Source: Mycobacterium scrofulaceum (lineage in GTDB: Bacteria; Actinomycetota; Actinomycetes; Mycobacteriales; Mycobacteriaceae). Taken from it: a stretch of 64,000 nt of DNA. The position numbers and the translations under genes were made by a program. Where the stretch lies: the NCBI RefSeq assembly GCF_001667885.1, contig NZ_LZJW01000083.1, positions 1 through 64,000 on the forward strand. Direction: 5' to 3'. Shown piece after piece: positions 23,511 through 33,056 of the stretch; position 1 is the first letter of the stretch, and each line of letters opens with the position of its first letter. The notes below the pieces were generated by a model that searched no databases, had not been told where the DNA came from, and worked only from the letters and a program-made list of their open reading frames with translations.

Positions 23511-24389
23511 GGCCTTCTTGCCCAGGCCCTGGTTGTAGGCGCTGGTGGAGCGCCCGAGCGCGACGACCTGGGCGTCCAGTTGGGGCAACAGCTCCGCGGT
23601 GGGCTTGTGCAGGGGCAGCTCCCCGGCCGGGGTGGACAGCACGGGCTTGATCCACCGGAAGAGGGCCACCCAGCGCGGGCAGTAGATCCGGGTCCGACGG
23701 GCCTCGATGCCCTTGACGAACGCGTCCGCGCACTTGTCGACGGTGGTGGTCTTGTTCAGCGGCCATGGGAAGCTGCTGAGCAGCTTGCCGAAGGCCGGCA
23801 GGTCGGCCTCGGTGTCGCGGACCAGGGCGGTGTCGATCCACGACATGTGCGACGAACCGACGCTGACGCCGCGGTGGGCGACCTCCAGCCGCAGCGCGTT
23901 GGCGAAGATTTCGACGGCGGCCTTAGACGCGTTGTAGGGGGCCAGGCCCGGACACGCGGCGTAGGCGGCCAGCGACGAAACGATGAGCACGTAGCCGCGG
24001 CGCTCGATCACCGAGGGCAGCGCCGCGCGCACGGTGTTGAACACGCCCAGCACGTTGATGTCCATCACCCGCTTGAACGCCTCGGGATCGACCTGCTGCA
24101 CCGACCCATAACTGGCGATGCCGGCGTTGGCGACCACGACGTCGATGCCGCCGAAGCGCTCGACGGCCCGGGCGGCGACGGCCTGCATGGCGGGCAGGTC
24201 GCGCACGTCGGCGACGGCGGTCAGCACGCGGTCGTCGCCGATCTCGGCGGCCAGCGCGGTCAGCTCGGCGTCGTTGAGGTCGGTGAGCACGAGCTTGGCG
24301 CCCCTGTTGCCCAGCCGACGGGCGACCTCGGCCCCGATTCCCCGGGCCCCACCGGTGATGAAAACAACCTTGTCCTGCAGCGACGTCAT
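23508..24389 (-). CDS. short-chain dehydrogenase/reductase
   Basis: Orthologue of Rv2129c, 293 residues from ATG 24389 (MTSLQDKVVFITGGARGIG). Classical SDR: cofactor motif TGGARGIG (about 12-19), NAG in VVVANAGI, catalytic Ser in LIVSSLAAY and YNASK (Tyr-x3-Lys). Asp in TDLND at the end of beta-2 suggests NAD over NADP. The substrate is unknown. It begins 19 bp after mshC and looks like the last gene of the minus-strand cluster running from the histidine phosphatase. Confidence 0.9.
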   Translation of the reverse strand: MTSLQDKVVFITGGARGIGAEVARRLGNRGAKLVLTDLNDAELTALAAEIGDDRVLTAVADVRDLPAMQAVAARAVERFGGIDVVVANAGIASYGSVQQVDPEAFKRVMDINVLGVFNTVRAALPSVIERRGYVLIVSSLAAYAACPGLAPYNASKAAVEIFANALRLEVAHRGVSVGSSHMSWIDTALVRDTEADLPAFGKLLSSFPWPLNKTTTVDKCADAFVKGIEARRTRIYCPRWVALFRWIKPVLSTPAGELPLHKPTAELLPQLDAQVVALGRSTSAYNQGLGKKA

Positions 24390-24408
24390 GGCCGACAACG
24401 TACCGCGT

Positions 24409-25644
24409 TCACAACTCGACGCCGAGCAGCGCGTCGATTGCGGTTGCCACCAACCTCGGCGCCTCGGTGTCGTGACCGCCGTACTCGAGCGCGTCGGTTG
24501 TCCAACCGTCAAGCGCGGCAAGCGCTTTGGGTGTGTTCAGGTCGTCGGCCAGGTATTGGCGCACCCGCGCGATCACGTCGGCGGCGTCGGGGCCGGCGGG
24601 CAGCCCGGTGGCGGTGCGCCAGCGCCCCAGGCGGGCGGTGGCCTCGTCGAGCACCTGCCGGCTCCAGAACCGGTCGGCACGGTAGTGCCCAGACAGCAGG
24701 CCCAGCCGGATGGCCGCCGGCTCGATGCCCTGCGCGCGCAAGGCCGACACCAGCACCAGGTTGCCCCGGCTCTTGGACATCTTGTGCCCGTCCCAGCCGA
24801 TCATGCCCGCGTGCACGTAGTGGCGCGCGAATCGCCGTTCACCCCTTACACATTCGGCGTGGGCGGCGGTGAATTCGTGATGCGGGAAGATCAGGTCGCT
24901 GCCGCCGCCCTGGATGTCCAGGCCGCTGCCGATGCGGCTGAGCGCGATCGCCGCGCACTCGACATGCCAGCCGGGCCGCCCGGCCCCGAACGGCGACGGC
25001 CAACTCGGCTCCCCCGGGCGGGCCGCCCGCCAGAGCAGCGCGTCCAGCTCGTCGGTCTTGCCGGGCCGGTCCGGGTCGCCGCCGCGCTCCCCAAACAGCC
25101 GGAGCATGGTTTCGCGGTCGTAGCCCGACTCGTAGCCGAACTGCGGCGTGGCGTCCGCGCGGTAGTACACGTCCGGGTAGTCGCCGTCGACGACGTACGC
25201 CGCGCCCGACGCCAGCATCTTCTCGACGAGCTCGACCACCTCGGGGATCGCCTGGGTGGCGGCGACGTAATCGCGCGGCGGCAGCACCCGCAGTGCCGCC
25301 ATGTCCTCGCGGAAGCGCGCGACCTCACGATCGCCGAGCTCGCGCCAGTCCACACCGTCGCGCTGCGCGCGTTCGAACAGCGGATCGTCGACATCGGTGA
25401 CGTTCTGCACGTAGTGCACCGCATGGCCCAGGTCCAGCCACTGCCGGTAGACCAGGTCGAAGGTCAGGTAGGTGGCCGCGTGGCCCAGATGCGTCGAGTC
25501 ATACGGGGTGATGCCGCAGACGTACATCGTCGCTGTCGATCCGGGCGCCACCGGCCGCACCTGGCGGTCGGACGTGTCGAACAGCCGGAGTTCCGGGCCA
25601 CGTCCCGGCAACACCGGCACCGGTGGAAACTCCCACGACTGCAT
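24409..25644 (-). CDS. mshC: mycothiol ligase MshC
   Basis: ATP-dependent ligation of L-cysteine to GlcN-Ins, the penultimate step of mycothiol synthesis. A 411-residue cysteinyl-tRNA-synthetase paralogue with [17 protein letters not shown] (zinc Cys and HIGH-like motif), [10 protein letters not shown] (second zinc Cys), [12 protein letters not shown] (zinc His) and [10 protein letters not shown] (KMSKS). It lacks the tRNA-binding C-terminal domain of CysS. The start [16 protein letters not shown] matches the family. It follows cysQ by 24 bp, which fits a shared sulfur metabolism theme. Confidence 0.97.
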   Translation of the reverse strand: MQSWEFPPVPVLPGRGPELRLFDTSDRQVRPVAPGSTATMYVCGITPYDSTHLGHAATYLTFDLVYRQWLDLGHAVHYVQNVTDVDDPLFERAQRDGVDWRELGDREVARFREDMAALRVLPPRDYVAATQAIPEVVELVEKMLASGAAYVVDGDYPDVYYRADATPQFGYESGYDRETMLRLFGERGGDPDRPGKTDELDALLWRAARPGEPSWPSPFGAGRPGWHVECAAIALSRIGSGLDIQGGGSDLIFPHHEFTAAHAECVRGERRFARHYVHAGMIGWDGHKMSKSRGNLVLVSALRAQGIEPAAIRLGLLSGHYRADRFWSRQVLDEATARLGRWRTATGLPAGPDAADVIARVRQYLADDLNTPKALAALDGWTTDALEYGGHDTEAPRLVATAIDALLGVEL

Positions 25645-25668
25645 GCCAACGACTCTAAACGCGGGAAG

Positions 25669-26457
25669 TCAGCGCCACGCGTCGCGGATGGCGGCGAGCA
25701 GGATCGGCGCCACCTCCGCGCGACACATCACGAAGTCGGGCAGGTACGGGTCGAGCTGGTTGTAGCGCATCGGCGAGCCGTCCAGCCGCGACGCGTGCAT
25801 GCCGGCGGCCATCACCACCCCGGCGGGGGCCGCGTTGTCCCACTCCCACTGCCCGCCGGCGTGCAGGTAGGCGTCGACGTCGCCGTCGATGATGGCCATC
25901 GCCTTGGCGCCCGCCGAGCCGATCGCCACCGGCTGAATGGCCAGCGACTGGCGCATGCGGTGCAGCACGAAGGGCGGCCGGGTGGCGCTCACGGCGATGC
26001 GAAACGTGTGCGGTATGCCGGCGCGCGCGGCGTCGGCGGTGACGGTGTCGGTGCGGTACACCGTGTTCCCGCGGGCCGGCAACGACACCGCGGCGTCGGT
26101 GATCTCCCGCCGGCCGTCGGTGGGTCGCTGCCACAGCGCGATGTGGACAGCCCAATCGTCGCGGCCCGGCGTCGAGAACTCACGGGTGCCGTCCAGCGGG
26201 TCGATGATCCACACCCGGTCGTGTTTGAGCCGCACCAGATCGTCGTAGGCCTCCTCGCTGAGCACCGCGTCGTCGGGCCGCTCGGCGCGCAGCCGCCGCA
26301 GGATCAGCTCGTTGGCCAGGGCGTCGCCGGCGTCGCCCAACGCCCACGGGTGTCCAAAGCCGACCTCGTCGCGCACTTTCAGCAGCAATTCGCCCGCGTC
26401 CGCGGCGAGTTCGGCGGCCAGAGCGGCATCGGTCAACTCGTCCGGGCCCTGGCTCAC
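25669..26457 (-). CDS. cysQ: 3'-phosphoadenosine 5'-phosphate phosphatase CysQ
   Basis: Inositol-monophosphatase superfamily enzyme, orthologue of Rv2131c, which removes the 3' phosphate of PAP/PAPS and has FBPase/IMPase side activity. 262 residues from a GTG start. Metal-binding motifs are [19 protein letters not shown] (about 87-98) and the C-terminal [16 protein letters not shown]. It controls the sulfate activation pool upstream of cysteine and mycothiol, consistent with its place before mshC. Confidence 0.95.
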   Translation of the reverse strand: MSQGPDELTDAALAAELAADAGELLLKVRDEVGFGHPWALGDAGDALANELILRRLRAERPDDAVLSEEAYDDLVRLKHDRVWIIDPLDGTREFSTPGRDDWAVHIALWQRPTDGRREITDAAVSLPARGNTVYRTDTVTADAARAGIPHTFRIAVSATRPPFVLHRMRQSLAIQPVAIGSAGAKAMAIIDGDVDAYLHAGGQWEWDNAAPAGVVMAAGMHASRLDGSPMRYNQLDPYLPDFVMCRAEVAPILLAAIRDAWR

Positions 26458-26514
26458 CGGTTCAGTATCTCCGACGCCCGCGCGTGACCCGGTGGGTGGC
26501 TCGACGTGAGCGGC

Positions 26515-27330
26515 CTAAAACGCCGGCCAGGGAATGGGGCGGTGCCGGTTGGGTCCCGGCATCACCGGATCGTCGAGCAGCGCGTGCGCGCGCCTGCGCA
26601 ACGCCGCGATCTCCGCCCGCGTGATGTGCTCGGCCAGTTCGTCACACAGCGCGCCGCCCAGGGCCTCGGTGAGTTTGGCAACCGCCTCCAGCATTTTCTG
26701 GTCGACCCGCTGGTGGGCCCACCCCCACAACACCGTGCGCAGCTTGTTCTCGACATGCAGGGACACCCCGTGGTCGACCCCGTAGACGTGCCCCTCGATG
26801 TCGCGCAGGACGTGGCCGCCTTTGCGGTCCGCGTTGTTGATGAGCACGTCGAAGACCGCCATGCGCCGCAACCGGATGTCGTCGGCGTGCATCAGGACGA
26901 CCTCGTCGCCGGCGTAGTCGTAGGCCCGCAGCACCGGCAGATAACCCGGTTCCGGCTTGTTGGCGGGAAACAGGTCGACCAGGTCCGGGCCTGGTCGGGG
27001 CTCGGAGTCGGCCGCGTCGCCCGGCTGCTCCACCCACAGCTGCAACATGCCAGGACCGGCCGGCCCGTGACGAATCACCGTGTACGGCACGATGTTCCAC
27101 CCCAGCTGCGTCGACACCAGGTACGCGGCGAGTTCGCGCCCCGCCAGCGTCCCGTCCGGAAAATCCCACAGCGGGGCCTCGCCGGAGATCGGTTTGTACA
27201 CACAGTGCACCGTCGATTCGCCGAGCGTCGACTCGCACAAGAAGGTGGCGTTGCTGGCCGAGCGGATGCGTCCGAGGACCGTCAGCTCACCGTTGCGCAA
27301 CACCTCACGGTCGTCAGGCCTCAAGTTCAT
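26515..27330 (-). CDS. SCO1664-family protein with PI3/PI4-kinase-like fold
   Basis: Orthologue of Rv2133c, 271 residues. It shows a nucleotide-binding lysine region (HCVYKPISGEAPLWDFP), a catalytic-like LINNADRKGGHVL and metal-site YGVDHGVSLH, the layout of phosphatidylinositol 3/4-kinase-like enzymes. The substrate is unknown. The ATG overlaps the DUF3090 gene by 17 bp, so expression is coupled. With DUF3090 and a histidine phosphatase it forms a cluster conserved in actinobacteria, as recalled. Confidence 0.82.
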   Translation of the reverse strand: MNLRPDDREVLRNGELTVLGRIRSASNATFLCESTLGESTVHCVYKPISGEAPLWDFPDGTLAGRELAAYLVSTQLGWNIVPYTVIRHGPAGPGMLQLWVEQPGDAADSEPRPGPDLVDLFPANKPEPGYLPVLRAYDYAGDEVVLMHADDIRLRRMAVFDVLINNADRKGGHVLRDIEGHVYGVDHGVSLHVENKLRTVLWGWAHQRVDQKMLEAVAKLTEALGGALCDELAEHITRAEIAALRRRAHALLDDPVMPGPNRHRPIPWPAF

Positions 27331-27901
27331 CGTCAGGCCCGAGCAGCGCGCTGCGCCTATAGCCGTTGGCGCGCGCGCAGATATGGCCTTCGGGATCCAA
27401 CGGTTCGTCGCACAGCGGGCATGGCGGCCGCCCCGCTGAGATCACGCGATTCGAGCGAGTGGCGAACTGGCGCGCCGACTCCGGCGTCAAGAACACCCGC
27501 ACCGCGTCGGGCCCCTCCTCGGTGTCGTCGAGCACCACCGACGCGTCGAACTCGGCGTCGGTGACGGCCAGCAACTCGACCACCACGGTCTGGGCTTCGG
27601 AATCCCAGCCCAGGCCCATGGTTCCGACGCGGAACTCGGCATCCACCGGGGTGATCAACGGGTTCAAGTCCTCCACCTCGGCGGGCTCCGGAGGGACCGG
27701 TGTGCCGAACCGGCGATTCACCTCGAGCAGCAGCGCGCCGATGCGCTCGGCCAGGACCGCAACCTGCTGCTTCTCCAACACCACCGACACGACCCGGGAA
27801 TCGTGCACAGCCTGGATGTAAAAGGTTCGGTTTCCAGGCTGACCAACGGTCCCGGCCACGAAGCGGTCGGGTGTGCGGAAGACGTGAATTGCGCGGGCCA
27901 T
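27314..27901 (-). CDS. DUF3090 family protein with C-terminal zinc-ribbon-like motif
   Basis: Orthologue of Rv2134c, 195 residues. The start ATG 27901 has a strong ribosome site (TTGGAGGTGCC); the longer frame to 27961 is rejected. The body begins RAIHVFRTPDRFVAGTVGQ, and the C-terminus has CPLCDEPLDPEGHIC, likely zinc-binding. It is mostly beta/alpha globular with no membrane segment. The role is unknown, but it is always found next to the SCO1664 kinase-like gene, so it may be a partner or adaptor (inference). Confidence 0.82.
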   Translation of the reverse strand: MARAIHVFRTPDRFVAGTVGQPGNRTFYIQAVHDSRVVSVVLEKQQVAVLAERIGALLLEVNRRFGTPVPPEPAEVEDLNPLITPVDAEFRVGTMGLGWDSEAQTVVVELLAVTDAEFDASVVLDDTEEGPDAVRVFLTPESARQFATRSNRVISAGRPPCPLCDEPLDPEGHICARANGYRRSALLGPDDELEA

Positions 27902-27974
27902 GGCACCTCCAAAATACCGGCTGTTGCCTTCGCCGTGCGATTCGATTGCCCCCCTGCGCATCTTTTAAGCGGAA

Positions 27975-28742
27975 TCAATCGGTTGAGCCGCCGACCACCG
28001 CGTCGCTGGAAGGCACCGGCTGTTCCGTTGCGGCCGCCGGGGACTCGCCGTCGGTCTCGGCCTTCGCTTTGTCCTGCGCGTCGTCCTTGGGCGGTGGTCC
28101 GGCCCGCAGCGCCGCCGCCAGTTTCGCGCCGGTGTGGTTGACGTGCAACACAAACGGGCGCAATTCGGTGTACCGGATCACATTCACCGATGCCGGGTCG
28201 GCGGTGACCCGCTGGAATGCGTCCAGGTGCATGCCGTAGGAGTCGGCGACGACCGCCTTGATGACATCACCGTGAGTGCAGGCCACCCACAGGGCGTCGC
28301 CGCCGCTCTCTCCCCCGAATTCCTGGGCCAGCCGGCGATCGTGTTCGCGGACGGCGGACACGGCGCGGGCCTGCACCTGCGCCAGGCCCTCGCCGCCCGG
28401 GAACACCGCCGCGCTCGGGTGGGCCTGCACGACCCGCCACAGCGGCTCGGTGGCCAGCTCGGAGATCTTGCGGCCGGTCCAGTCCCCGTAGTCCACCTCG
28501 GCCAGCCGGTCGTCGATCAGCGGTTCGAGGCAGAGCGCTTCGGCGAGCGGCTCGAGGGTGCGCCGGCAGCGCAGCAACGGCGAACTGACCAACGCGCGGA
28601 TGGGCAGGTCACCGATCCGGTCGATCAGCCCGGCGGCCTGATCGCGGCCCTTGTCGTCCAGGTCGACGCCCTCGGAGCGGCCGGCCAGGATCCCGGCGGT
28701 GTTCGAGGTGGATCGGCCGTGCCGCAGCAGGATGACCGTCAT
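27975..28742 (-). CDS. histidine phosphatase (phosphoglycerate-mutase superfamily)
   Basis: Orthologue of Rv2135c, 255 residues. Catalytic RHG in LLRHGRSTSNT at residues 7-9, partner Glu in RLAEVDYGDWTG, second His in VACTHGDVIKA. The C-terminal 40 residues are low-complexity and acidic (KDDAQDKAKAETDGESPAAA), longer than the M. tuberculosis protein as recalled. The substrate is unknown; not a true PGM by context. It is the first gene of a run leading to DUF3090, the kinase-like gene, cysQ and mshC. Its start codon sits in a 15-bp tandem duplication. Confidence 0.88.
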   Translation of the reverse strand: MTVILLRHGRSTSNTAGILAGRSEGVDLDDKGRDQAAGLIDRIGDLPIRALVSSPLLRCRRTLEPLAEALCLEPLIDDRLAEVDYGDWTGRKISELATEPLWRVVQAHPSAAVFPGGEGLAQVQARAVSAVREHDRRLAQEFGGESGGDALWVACTHGDVIKAVVADSYGMHLDAFQRVTADPASVNVIRYTELRPFVLHVNHTGAKLAAALRAGPPPKDDAQDKAKAETDGESPAAATEQPVPSSDAVVGGSTD

Positions 28743-28770
28743 GCAGCGTTATCCCATGCAGCGTTATCCC
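28741..28770. repeat. perfect 15-bp tandem duplication at a start codon
   Basis: ATGCAGCGTTATCCC occurs twice in a row. On the minus strand the duplication places a second ATG 15 bases upstream of the phosphatase start, in frame but followed at once by GGA-TAA, giving a two-codon ORF. The GGGA before the true ATG may be the ribosome site. Confidence 0.9.
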
Positions 28771-28836
28771 ATCGGGACGGCCGACAGGCTGGGGCAACCA
28801 CGCCCACGACCGTACCCGGTGCGAAGGCGCTGCTGA

Positions 28837-29139
28837 CTAGTGCGATACCGGCACCGCGTGCGCCACCGAGTCGCGCACGGCGGCGGCGAGGCTGCGTTCG
28901 TCGGTGAGGTCGATGTCGACCAGGCTGCGGACCGCCGTGGCAACCACCTCGTCCGCCTGCGGAACCGGCCCGGCGAGGCGCGGTCGGTAAATTTCGACGA
29001 CGAGCGAGCGGTGCTCGATGTGGAACGAAAAACTGCGCCCATCACCGACTTGTCCATACCCGCTGGCGAAGATTCCTGTCGACATATCTTCGACAGCAAA
29101 CTCTTTCTCCGCGATCTGCCGGTCAACGATGACGGCCAT
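28837..29139 (-). CDS. conserved small protein, Rv2137c-like
   Basis: 100 residues, start MAVIVDRQIAEKEFAVEDM. A mixed alpha/beta soluble protein with no recognised domain, signal peptide or membrane helix; SFSFHIEHRSLVVEIYRPRL is the most distinctive part. It is assigned as the Rv2137c counterpart from its position and weak recall. In M. tuberculosis uppP lies between this gene and the phosphatase; here only 94 bp separate them. It is divergent from lppL. Confidence 0.65.
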   Translation of the reverse strand: MAVIVDRQIAEKEFAVEDMSTGIFASGYGQVGDGRSFSFHIEHRSLVVEIYRPRLAGPVPQADEVVATAVRSLVDIDLTDERSLAAAVRDSVAHAVPVSH

Positions 29140-29249
29140 GAGCCGACCATACCTCGCCCGCGGGACTTGATGTGCGCGACATGGCCATATTGGATGCGAA
29201 GGCGTTCCTTAGACTGGAAAGTCCATAGTCGTTACGCGAGGGAAAATAA

Positions 29250-30317
29250 TTGCTGTCACGGCACCTGCGTCATCTACTGGCAGCTCAAGTCGGTTTATCT
29301 GCCGTCACGATTTTGCTGACGGCGATCGCGGGTTGTTCGGCCAATACATTCAAATCCGCGCCGCCCACCATCGAAGCGGCCACACCCGCCGTGTCCCCGC
29401 CGGCGTCCCAGCGCCCGGCCGGCGAGGTCCTTCCGCTGGCCGCCGCCGCGACCGCGGCGACCTTCGACGGCGGCACGCACCAGCTGGCGGTGCTGACGCC
29501 CGGCGCCGCCCCGGCGGGGCGGGCGACCGTCACCGTCTTCGGCGACCCGAAGGCCGCGCCGCGCGTCATCGCCCTGCCGGGACCGGCGACCGCGCTGACC
29601 GACGACGGCCACGGAACGCTGTTCCTGGCCACCCGGGGCGGCTACCTCGTGGTGGACCTGGCGACCGGCCGCGCGACGCAGGTGAACGTCACCGACGCCC
29701 AACAGGCCGATTTCACCGCGGCCGCCCTGCGCGCCGACGGCAGGCTGGTGCTGGGCAGCGCCGACGGGGCGGTCTACACCCTCGCTTCCCCCACGCCCGG
29801 CGCCATCAACACCGCGACCGTCGGAACCCGCAGCAAGATTTTCGCGCGGGTCGATTCGCTTGCCACCCAGGGAAATACGACGGCCGTGCTGGACCGGGGA
29901 CAGACCTCGGTGACGACAATCGGCGCCGACGGCCAGGCGCAGCAGGCACTGCGAGCCGGCGAGGGCGCCACCACCATGACCGCGGATCCGCTGGGCCGCG
30001 TCCTGGTCGCCGACACCCGCGGCGGCCAGCTGCTGGTGTACGGCGTGGATCCGCTGATCTTGCGGCAGGCCTATCCGGTGCCCCAGGCGCCGTACGGCCT
30101 GGCCGGCTCCCGCGCGTTGAGCTGGGTAACCCAGACCGCTTCCAATATGGTGGTTGGTTACGATCTGTCCACCGGAATTCCCGTCGAAAAGGTGCGTTAC
30201 CCCACCGTGCAGCAACCGAACTCAGTGGCGTTCGACGAAGCGTCAGACACCTTGTACGTGGTGTCGGGGTCCGGTGCGGGAGTCCAGGTGATCGAACACT
30301 CGGCGGGTACGCGTTGA
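29250..30317 (+). CDS. lppL: lipoprotein LppL (beta-propeller-like)
   Basis: Secreted lipoprotein, 355 residues, probable TTG start with GAGGG upstream. The signal peptide has lipobox AIAGC (about 25-29). The mature region has repeated beta-strand units of YVTN/NHL type (LTDDGHGTLFLATRGGYLVV, then LRADGRLVLGSADGAVYTL, PLGRVLVADTRGGQLLVYG), consistent with a propeller. The exact role is unknown. Orthologue of Rv2138 by position, upstream of pyrD. The stop overlaps the start of the next small gene. Confidence 0.85.
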   Translation: MLSRHLRHLLAAQVGLSAVTILLTAIAGCSANTFKSAPPTIEAATPAVSPPASQRPAGEVLPLAAAATAATFDGGTHQLAVLTPGAAPAGRATVTVFGDPKAAPRVIALPGPATALTDDGHGTLFLATRGGYLVVDLATGRATQVNVTDAQQADFTAAALRADGRLVLGSADGAVYTLASPTPGAINTATVGTRSKIFARVDSLATQGNTTAVLDRGQTSVTTIGADGQAQQALRAGEGATTMTADPLGRVLVADTRGGQLLVYGVDPLILRQAYPVPQAPYGLAGSRALSWVTQTASNMVVGYDLSTGIPVEKVRYPTVQQPNSVAFDEASDTLYVVSGSGAGVQVIEHSAGTR

Positions 30318-30568
30318 CCGCGCCGCGCAGCAGTCGGCTGCCCGCGGGCTGGGACACCGAGCTGTCCGACGAATACGAGTGGGTGCCGTTGCGCCTGCCG
30401 CCGGAGGTCACCCGACTCAGCGCGTCCACCCGGCTGTCCATCGAGGCCGAGTATCGCGGGTGGGAGCTGACCCGAGTACGGCTCTACACCGACGGAAGTA
30501 GGCGAGTGTTGTTGCGCCGCAAGAAATCACGGCTGGGAGCCCGGCTTCCGGACCAGCCGGAACTGTGA
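30314..30568 (+). CDS. DUF5703-family small protein
   Basis: About 84 residues from a TTG start that overlaps the lppL stop (TTGA), ending in GTGA shared with pyrD. The sequence includes [18 protein letters not shown] and ends [19 protein letters not shown]. It is soluble, charged, with a basic C-terminus. Overlaps on both sides make coupled expression lppL-DUF5703-pyrD likely. The function is unknown. The start could be later, but no better codon is seen. Confidence 0.7.
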   Translation: MTAPRSSRLPAGWDTELSDEYEWVPLRLPPEVTRLSASTRLSIEAEYRGWELTRVRLYTDGSRRVLLRRKKSRLGARLPDQPEL

Positions 30569-31677
30569 CGGTGGCCCAACCCCGCGACGGCGTGGTGTAC
30601 GGCCTGATGCGGCGGCTGTTCTTCCTGGTTCCGCCCGAGCGCATCCACACGCTGGTTTTCGCGGTGCTGCGCGGCGCCACGGCCCTCGGCCCGGCACGGC
30701 GGCTGCTACACCGGCTGCTCGGCCCGAGGGATCCGGCGCTGGCGAACACGGTGTTCGGGGTGCGTTTCCCCGCGCCGCTCGGGCTGGCCGCCGGCTTCGA
30801 CAAGGACGGCAAGGGCTTGCTGACCTGGGGCGCGCTCGGCTTCGGTTACGCCGAGGTCGGCACCGTCACCGCGAGCCCGCAGCCCGGCAACCCGTCCCCC
30901 CGCATGTTCCGGCTGCCCGCCGACCGCGCGCTGCTGAACCGGATGGGCTTCAACAACCTGGGCGCCGGCGCGCTGGCGGTCCAGCTCGCCCGGCATCAAC
31001 CCGACATCCCGATCGGGGTGAACATCGGGAAGACGAAAACCACCCCGGCCGCCGGGGCCGTCGACGACTACCGGGCCAGCGCCCGGCTTGTCGGGCCGCT
31101 GGCGTCGTACCTGGTGGTGAACGTCAGCTCACCGAACACACCCGGCCTGCGCGACCTGCAGGCCGTCGAGTCGCTGCGGCCCATCCTGTCGGCCGTCCTC
31201 GCCGAGACATCTAAGCCGGTGCTGGTGAAGATCGCGCCGGACCTTTCCGACGCCGACCTCGACGAGGTCGCCGACCTGGCCGTGGAGCTGGGCCTGGCCG
31301 GCATCGTCGCCACTAACACGACCGTGTCGCGCGACGGCCTGCGGACGCCGGGTGTCGACGAACTGGGCCCCGGCGGCATTTCCGGGCCGCCGGTGGCGCG
31401 CCGGGCCGTCGAGGTGCTGCACCGGCTCTACGGCCGGGTCGGCGATCGCCTGGTGCTGATCAGCGTCGGGGGCATCGAGACGGCCGACGACGCGTGGGAG
31501 CGGATCACCGCGGGGGCGTCGCTGCTACAGGGCTACACCGGCTTCATCTACGGAGGAGGCTTGTGGCCGAAGCGTATTCACGACGGCATCGCGCGTCACC
31601 TGCGCGAGGGCGGGTTCGCCTCGCTCAGCGATGCCGTGGGGTCGGCGGCGCCGACGGCCGGCGGCGCGGCGAGTTAA
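30565..31677 (+). CDS. pyrD: dihydroorotate dehydrogenase (quinone), class 2
   Basis: Membrane-associated flavoenzyme oxidising dihydroorotate to orotate with menaquinone in pyrimidine synthesis. 370 residues, GTG start. The N-terminal helical membrane-tunnel domain (about 1-50) marks class 2. FMN/substrate motifs: [37 protein letters not shown] (catalytic Ser region), [34 protein letters not shown] and GYTGFIYGG. The C-terminus is a short Ala/Gly tail. Its TAA and that of the convergent 13E12 gene share the tetranucleotide TTAA. Confidence 0.97.
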   Translation: MTVAQPRDGVVYGLMRRLFFLVPPERIHTLVFAVLRGATALGPARRLLHRLLGPRDPALANTVFGVRFPAPLGLAAGFDKDGKGLLTWGALGFGYAEVGTVTASPQPGNPSPRMFRLPADRALLNRMGFNNLGAGALAVQLARHQPDIPIGVNIGKTKTTPAAGAVDDYRASARLVGPLASYLVVNVSSPNTPGLRDLQAVESLRPILSAVLAETSKPVLVKIAPDLSDADLDEVADLAVELGLAGIVATNTTVSRDGLRTPGVDELGPGGISGPPVARRAVEVLHRLYGRVGDRLVLISVGGIETADDAWERITAGASLLQGYTGFIYGGGLWPKRIHDGIARHLREGGFASLSDAVGSAAPTAGGAAS

Positions 31678-33056
31678 GCCGCCCCCTTTTCGTCGTCTCG
31701 GGTGTCGTCTTGGGTGTCGTCTTCGGACAGGACCTTCTCCGGGTGATGGAAATTGTTGACGCGGGGCTGCCCGCGATCGGCGTGCGGCGGCGGGATCCAT
31801 TCGGTGTCGCCGTTGGCGCGTCTTCGGGTGGTCCAGCCCTTCTCGAGGAGCCGGTGGTGCGGCCCGCAGGCCAGGGTGAGTCGGTCGATATCGGTGCGGT
31901 ACGTGCTGGCCCAATCGTCGACGTGGTGGACTTCGCAGTAATAGCCCGGCACATCACAACCCGGATGTGAACACCCGCGATCCTTGGCGTACAAGACAAT
32001 TCGCTGGCCGGGTGAGGCCAGGCGCTTGCCGTGATGCAACGCCACCGCCTCGCCCTTGTCGAACACGGCCAGATAGTGATGGGCGTGCCGGGCCAGGCGG
32101 ATCACGTCGGACATCGGCAAGATGGTGCCGCCGCCGGTCAGACCCTTACCGGCGGCGGCTTCCAGTTCGGTCAGCGTGGTCGTCACGACGATGGATGCCG
32201 GCAAGCCGTTGTGCCGGCCCAGTTCGCCGCTGGCGAGCACCGCGCGAAGGGCGGCGTTGAGGCCGTCATGGTTGCGCTGTGCGGATGTGCGGGTGTCCCG
32301 CTGCACCGCCTCCTCGGTCGGGGCGCCGTCGACCACCGGCGCCTCGTCCTCCGGGTTGCACATGCCGGGGGCCGCCAGCTTGGCCAGCACCGCCTCCCAG
32401 CTGGCGCGCGCCTCGGGGGTCAACCATCCGCTCAGCTTCGACATGCCGTCGGCCTGCTGGGCGCCCAGCGTCAGTCCACGGGCCCGCGCCCTGTCGGCAT
32501 CGGTGTAGTTGCCGTCGGGATTGAGGCAGTCCATCAGGTGGCGGGCGAGCTTGGCGAGTTGATCGGGGCGATAGTGCGTGGCCTCGCGAGCCAGGTGTCT
32601 CTCGGCGTGTTCGCGCGTTTCGCAGTCGACCGATTCCGGCAGCTGGCGGAAAAATCGCCGGATCACCGCCACGTGGTCGGAGCCGATGGCCCCGTCGCGC
32701 TGGGCCGCCGCGGTGGCGGGCAACACCGGCGCCAACGGCTCACCGGTCAGCGCGCGGCGCGGGCCCAGCTCGGCGGCCTCAGCGATGCGCCGGCTGGCCT
32801 CACCCCGGGTGATGTGCAGCCGGTCGGCCAGGGCCCAGCCCAGCTTGCCGCCCAGCTCGGCCGAATCAGCCTGCTGGGCAACCTGATTGATGAGCTGGTG
32901 AGTCGGTGCCTGTAACCGGCGCGTCTCGCACTCGAGTACCTCCAGCAGCCGCAGCCGCTCCGGATTGGTGAGCGACTCGTACGAGTGCCCCTTGAAGCGG
33001 GAGACAACGGCGTGCAGCGCGTCGACGTCTTCCTGAAGCTCTTGGCGGTCCGTCAT
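31674..33056 (-). CDS. 13E12-repeat family protein, DUF222 with HNH endonuclease
   Basis: 460 residues: DUF222 helical domain (about 1-300) and a C-terminal HNH nuclease with [18 protein letters not shown] and [13 protein letters not shown], including the zinc Cys pairs and catalytic His. The last 20 residues are very acidic. This mobile-like family is multi-copy in mycobacteria (REP13E12). The M. tuberculosis order has pyrD next to the PEBP gene, so this looks like an insertion at the pyrD stop. ATGA overlap with the upstream small ORF. A nuclease role in transposition or homing is inferred; no terminal repeats were found. Confidence 0.88.
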   Translation of the reverse strand: MTDRQELQEDVDALHAVVSRFKGHSYESLTNPERLRLLEVLECETRRLQAPTHQLINQVAQQADSAELGGKLGWALADRLHITRGEASRRIAEAAELGPRRALTGEPLAPVLPATAAAQRDGAIGSDHVAVIRRFFRQLPESVDCETREHAERHLAREATHYRPDQLAKLARHLMDCLNPDGNYTDADRARARGLTLGAQQADGMSKLSGWLTPEARASWEAVLAKLAAPGMCNPEDEAPVVDGAPTEEAVQRDTRTSAQRNHDGLNAALRAVLASGELGRHNGLPASIVVTTTLTELEAAAGKGLTGGGTILPMSDVIRLARHAHHYLAVFDKGEAVALHHGKRLASPGQRIVLYAKDRGCSHPGCDVPGYYCEVHHVDDWASTYRTDIDRLTLACGPHHRLLEKGWTTRRRANGDTEWIPPPHADRGQPRVNNFHHPEKVLSEDDTQDDTRDDEKGAA

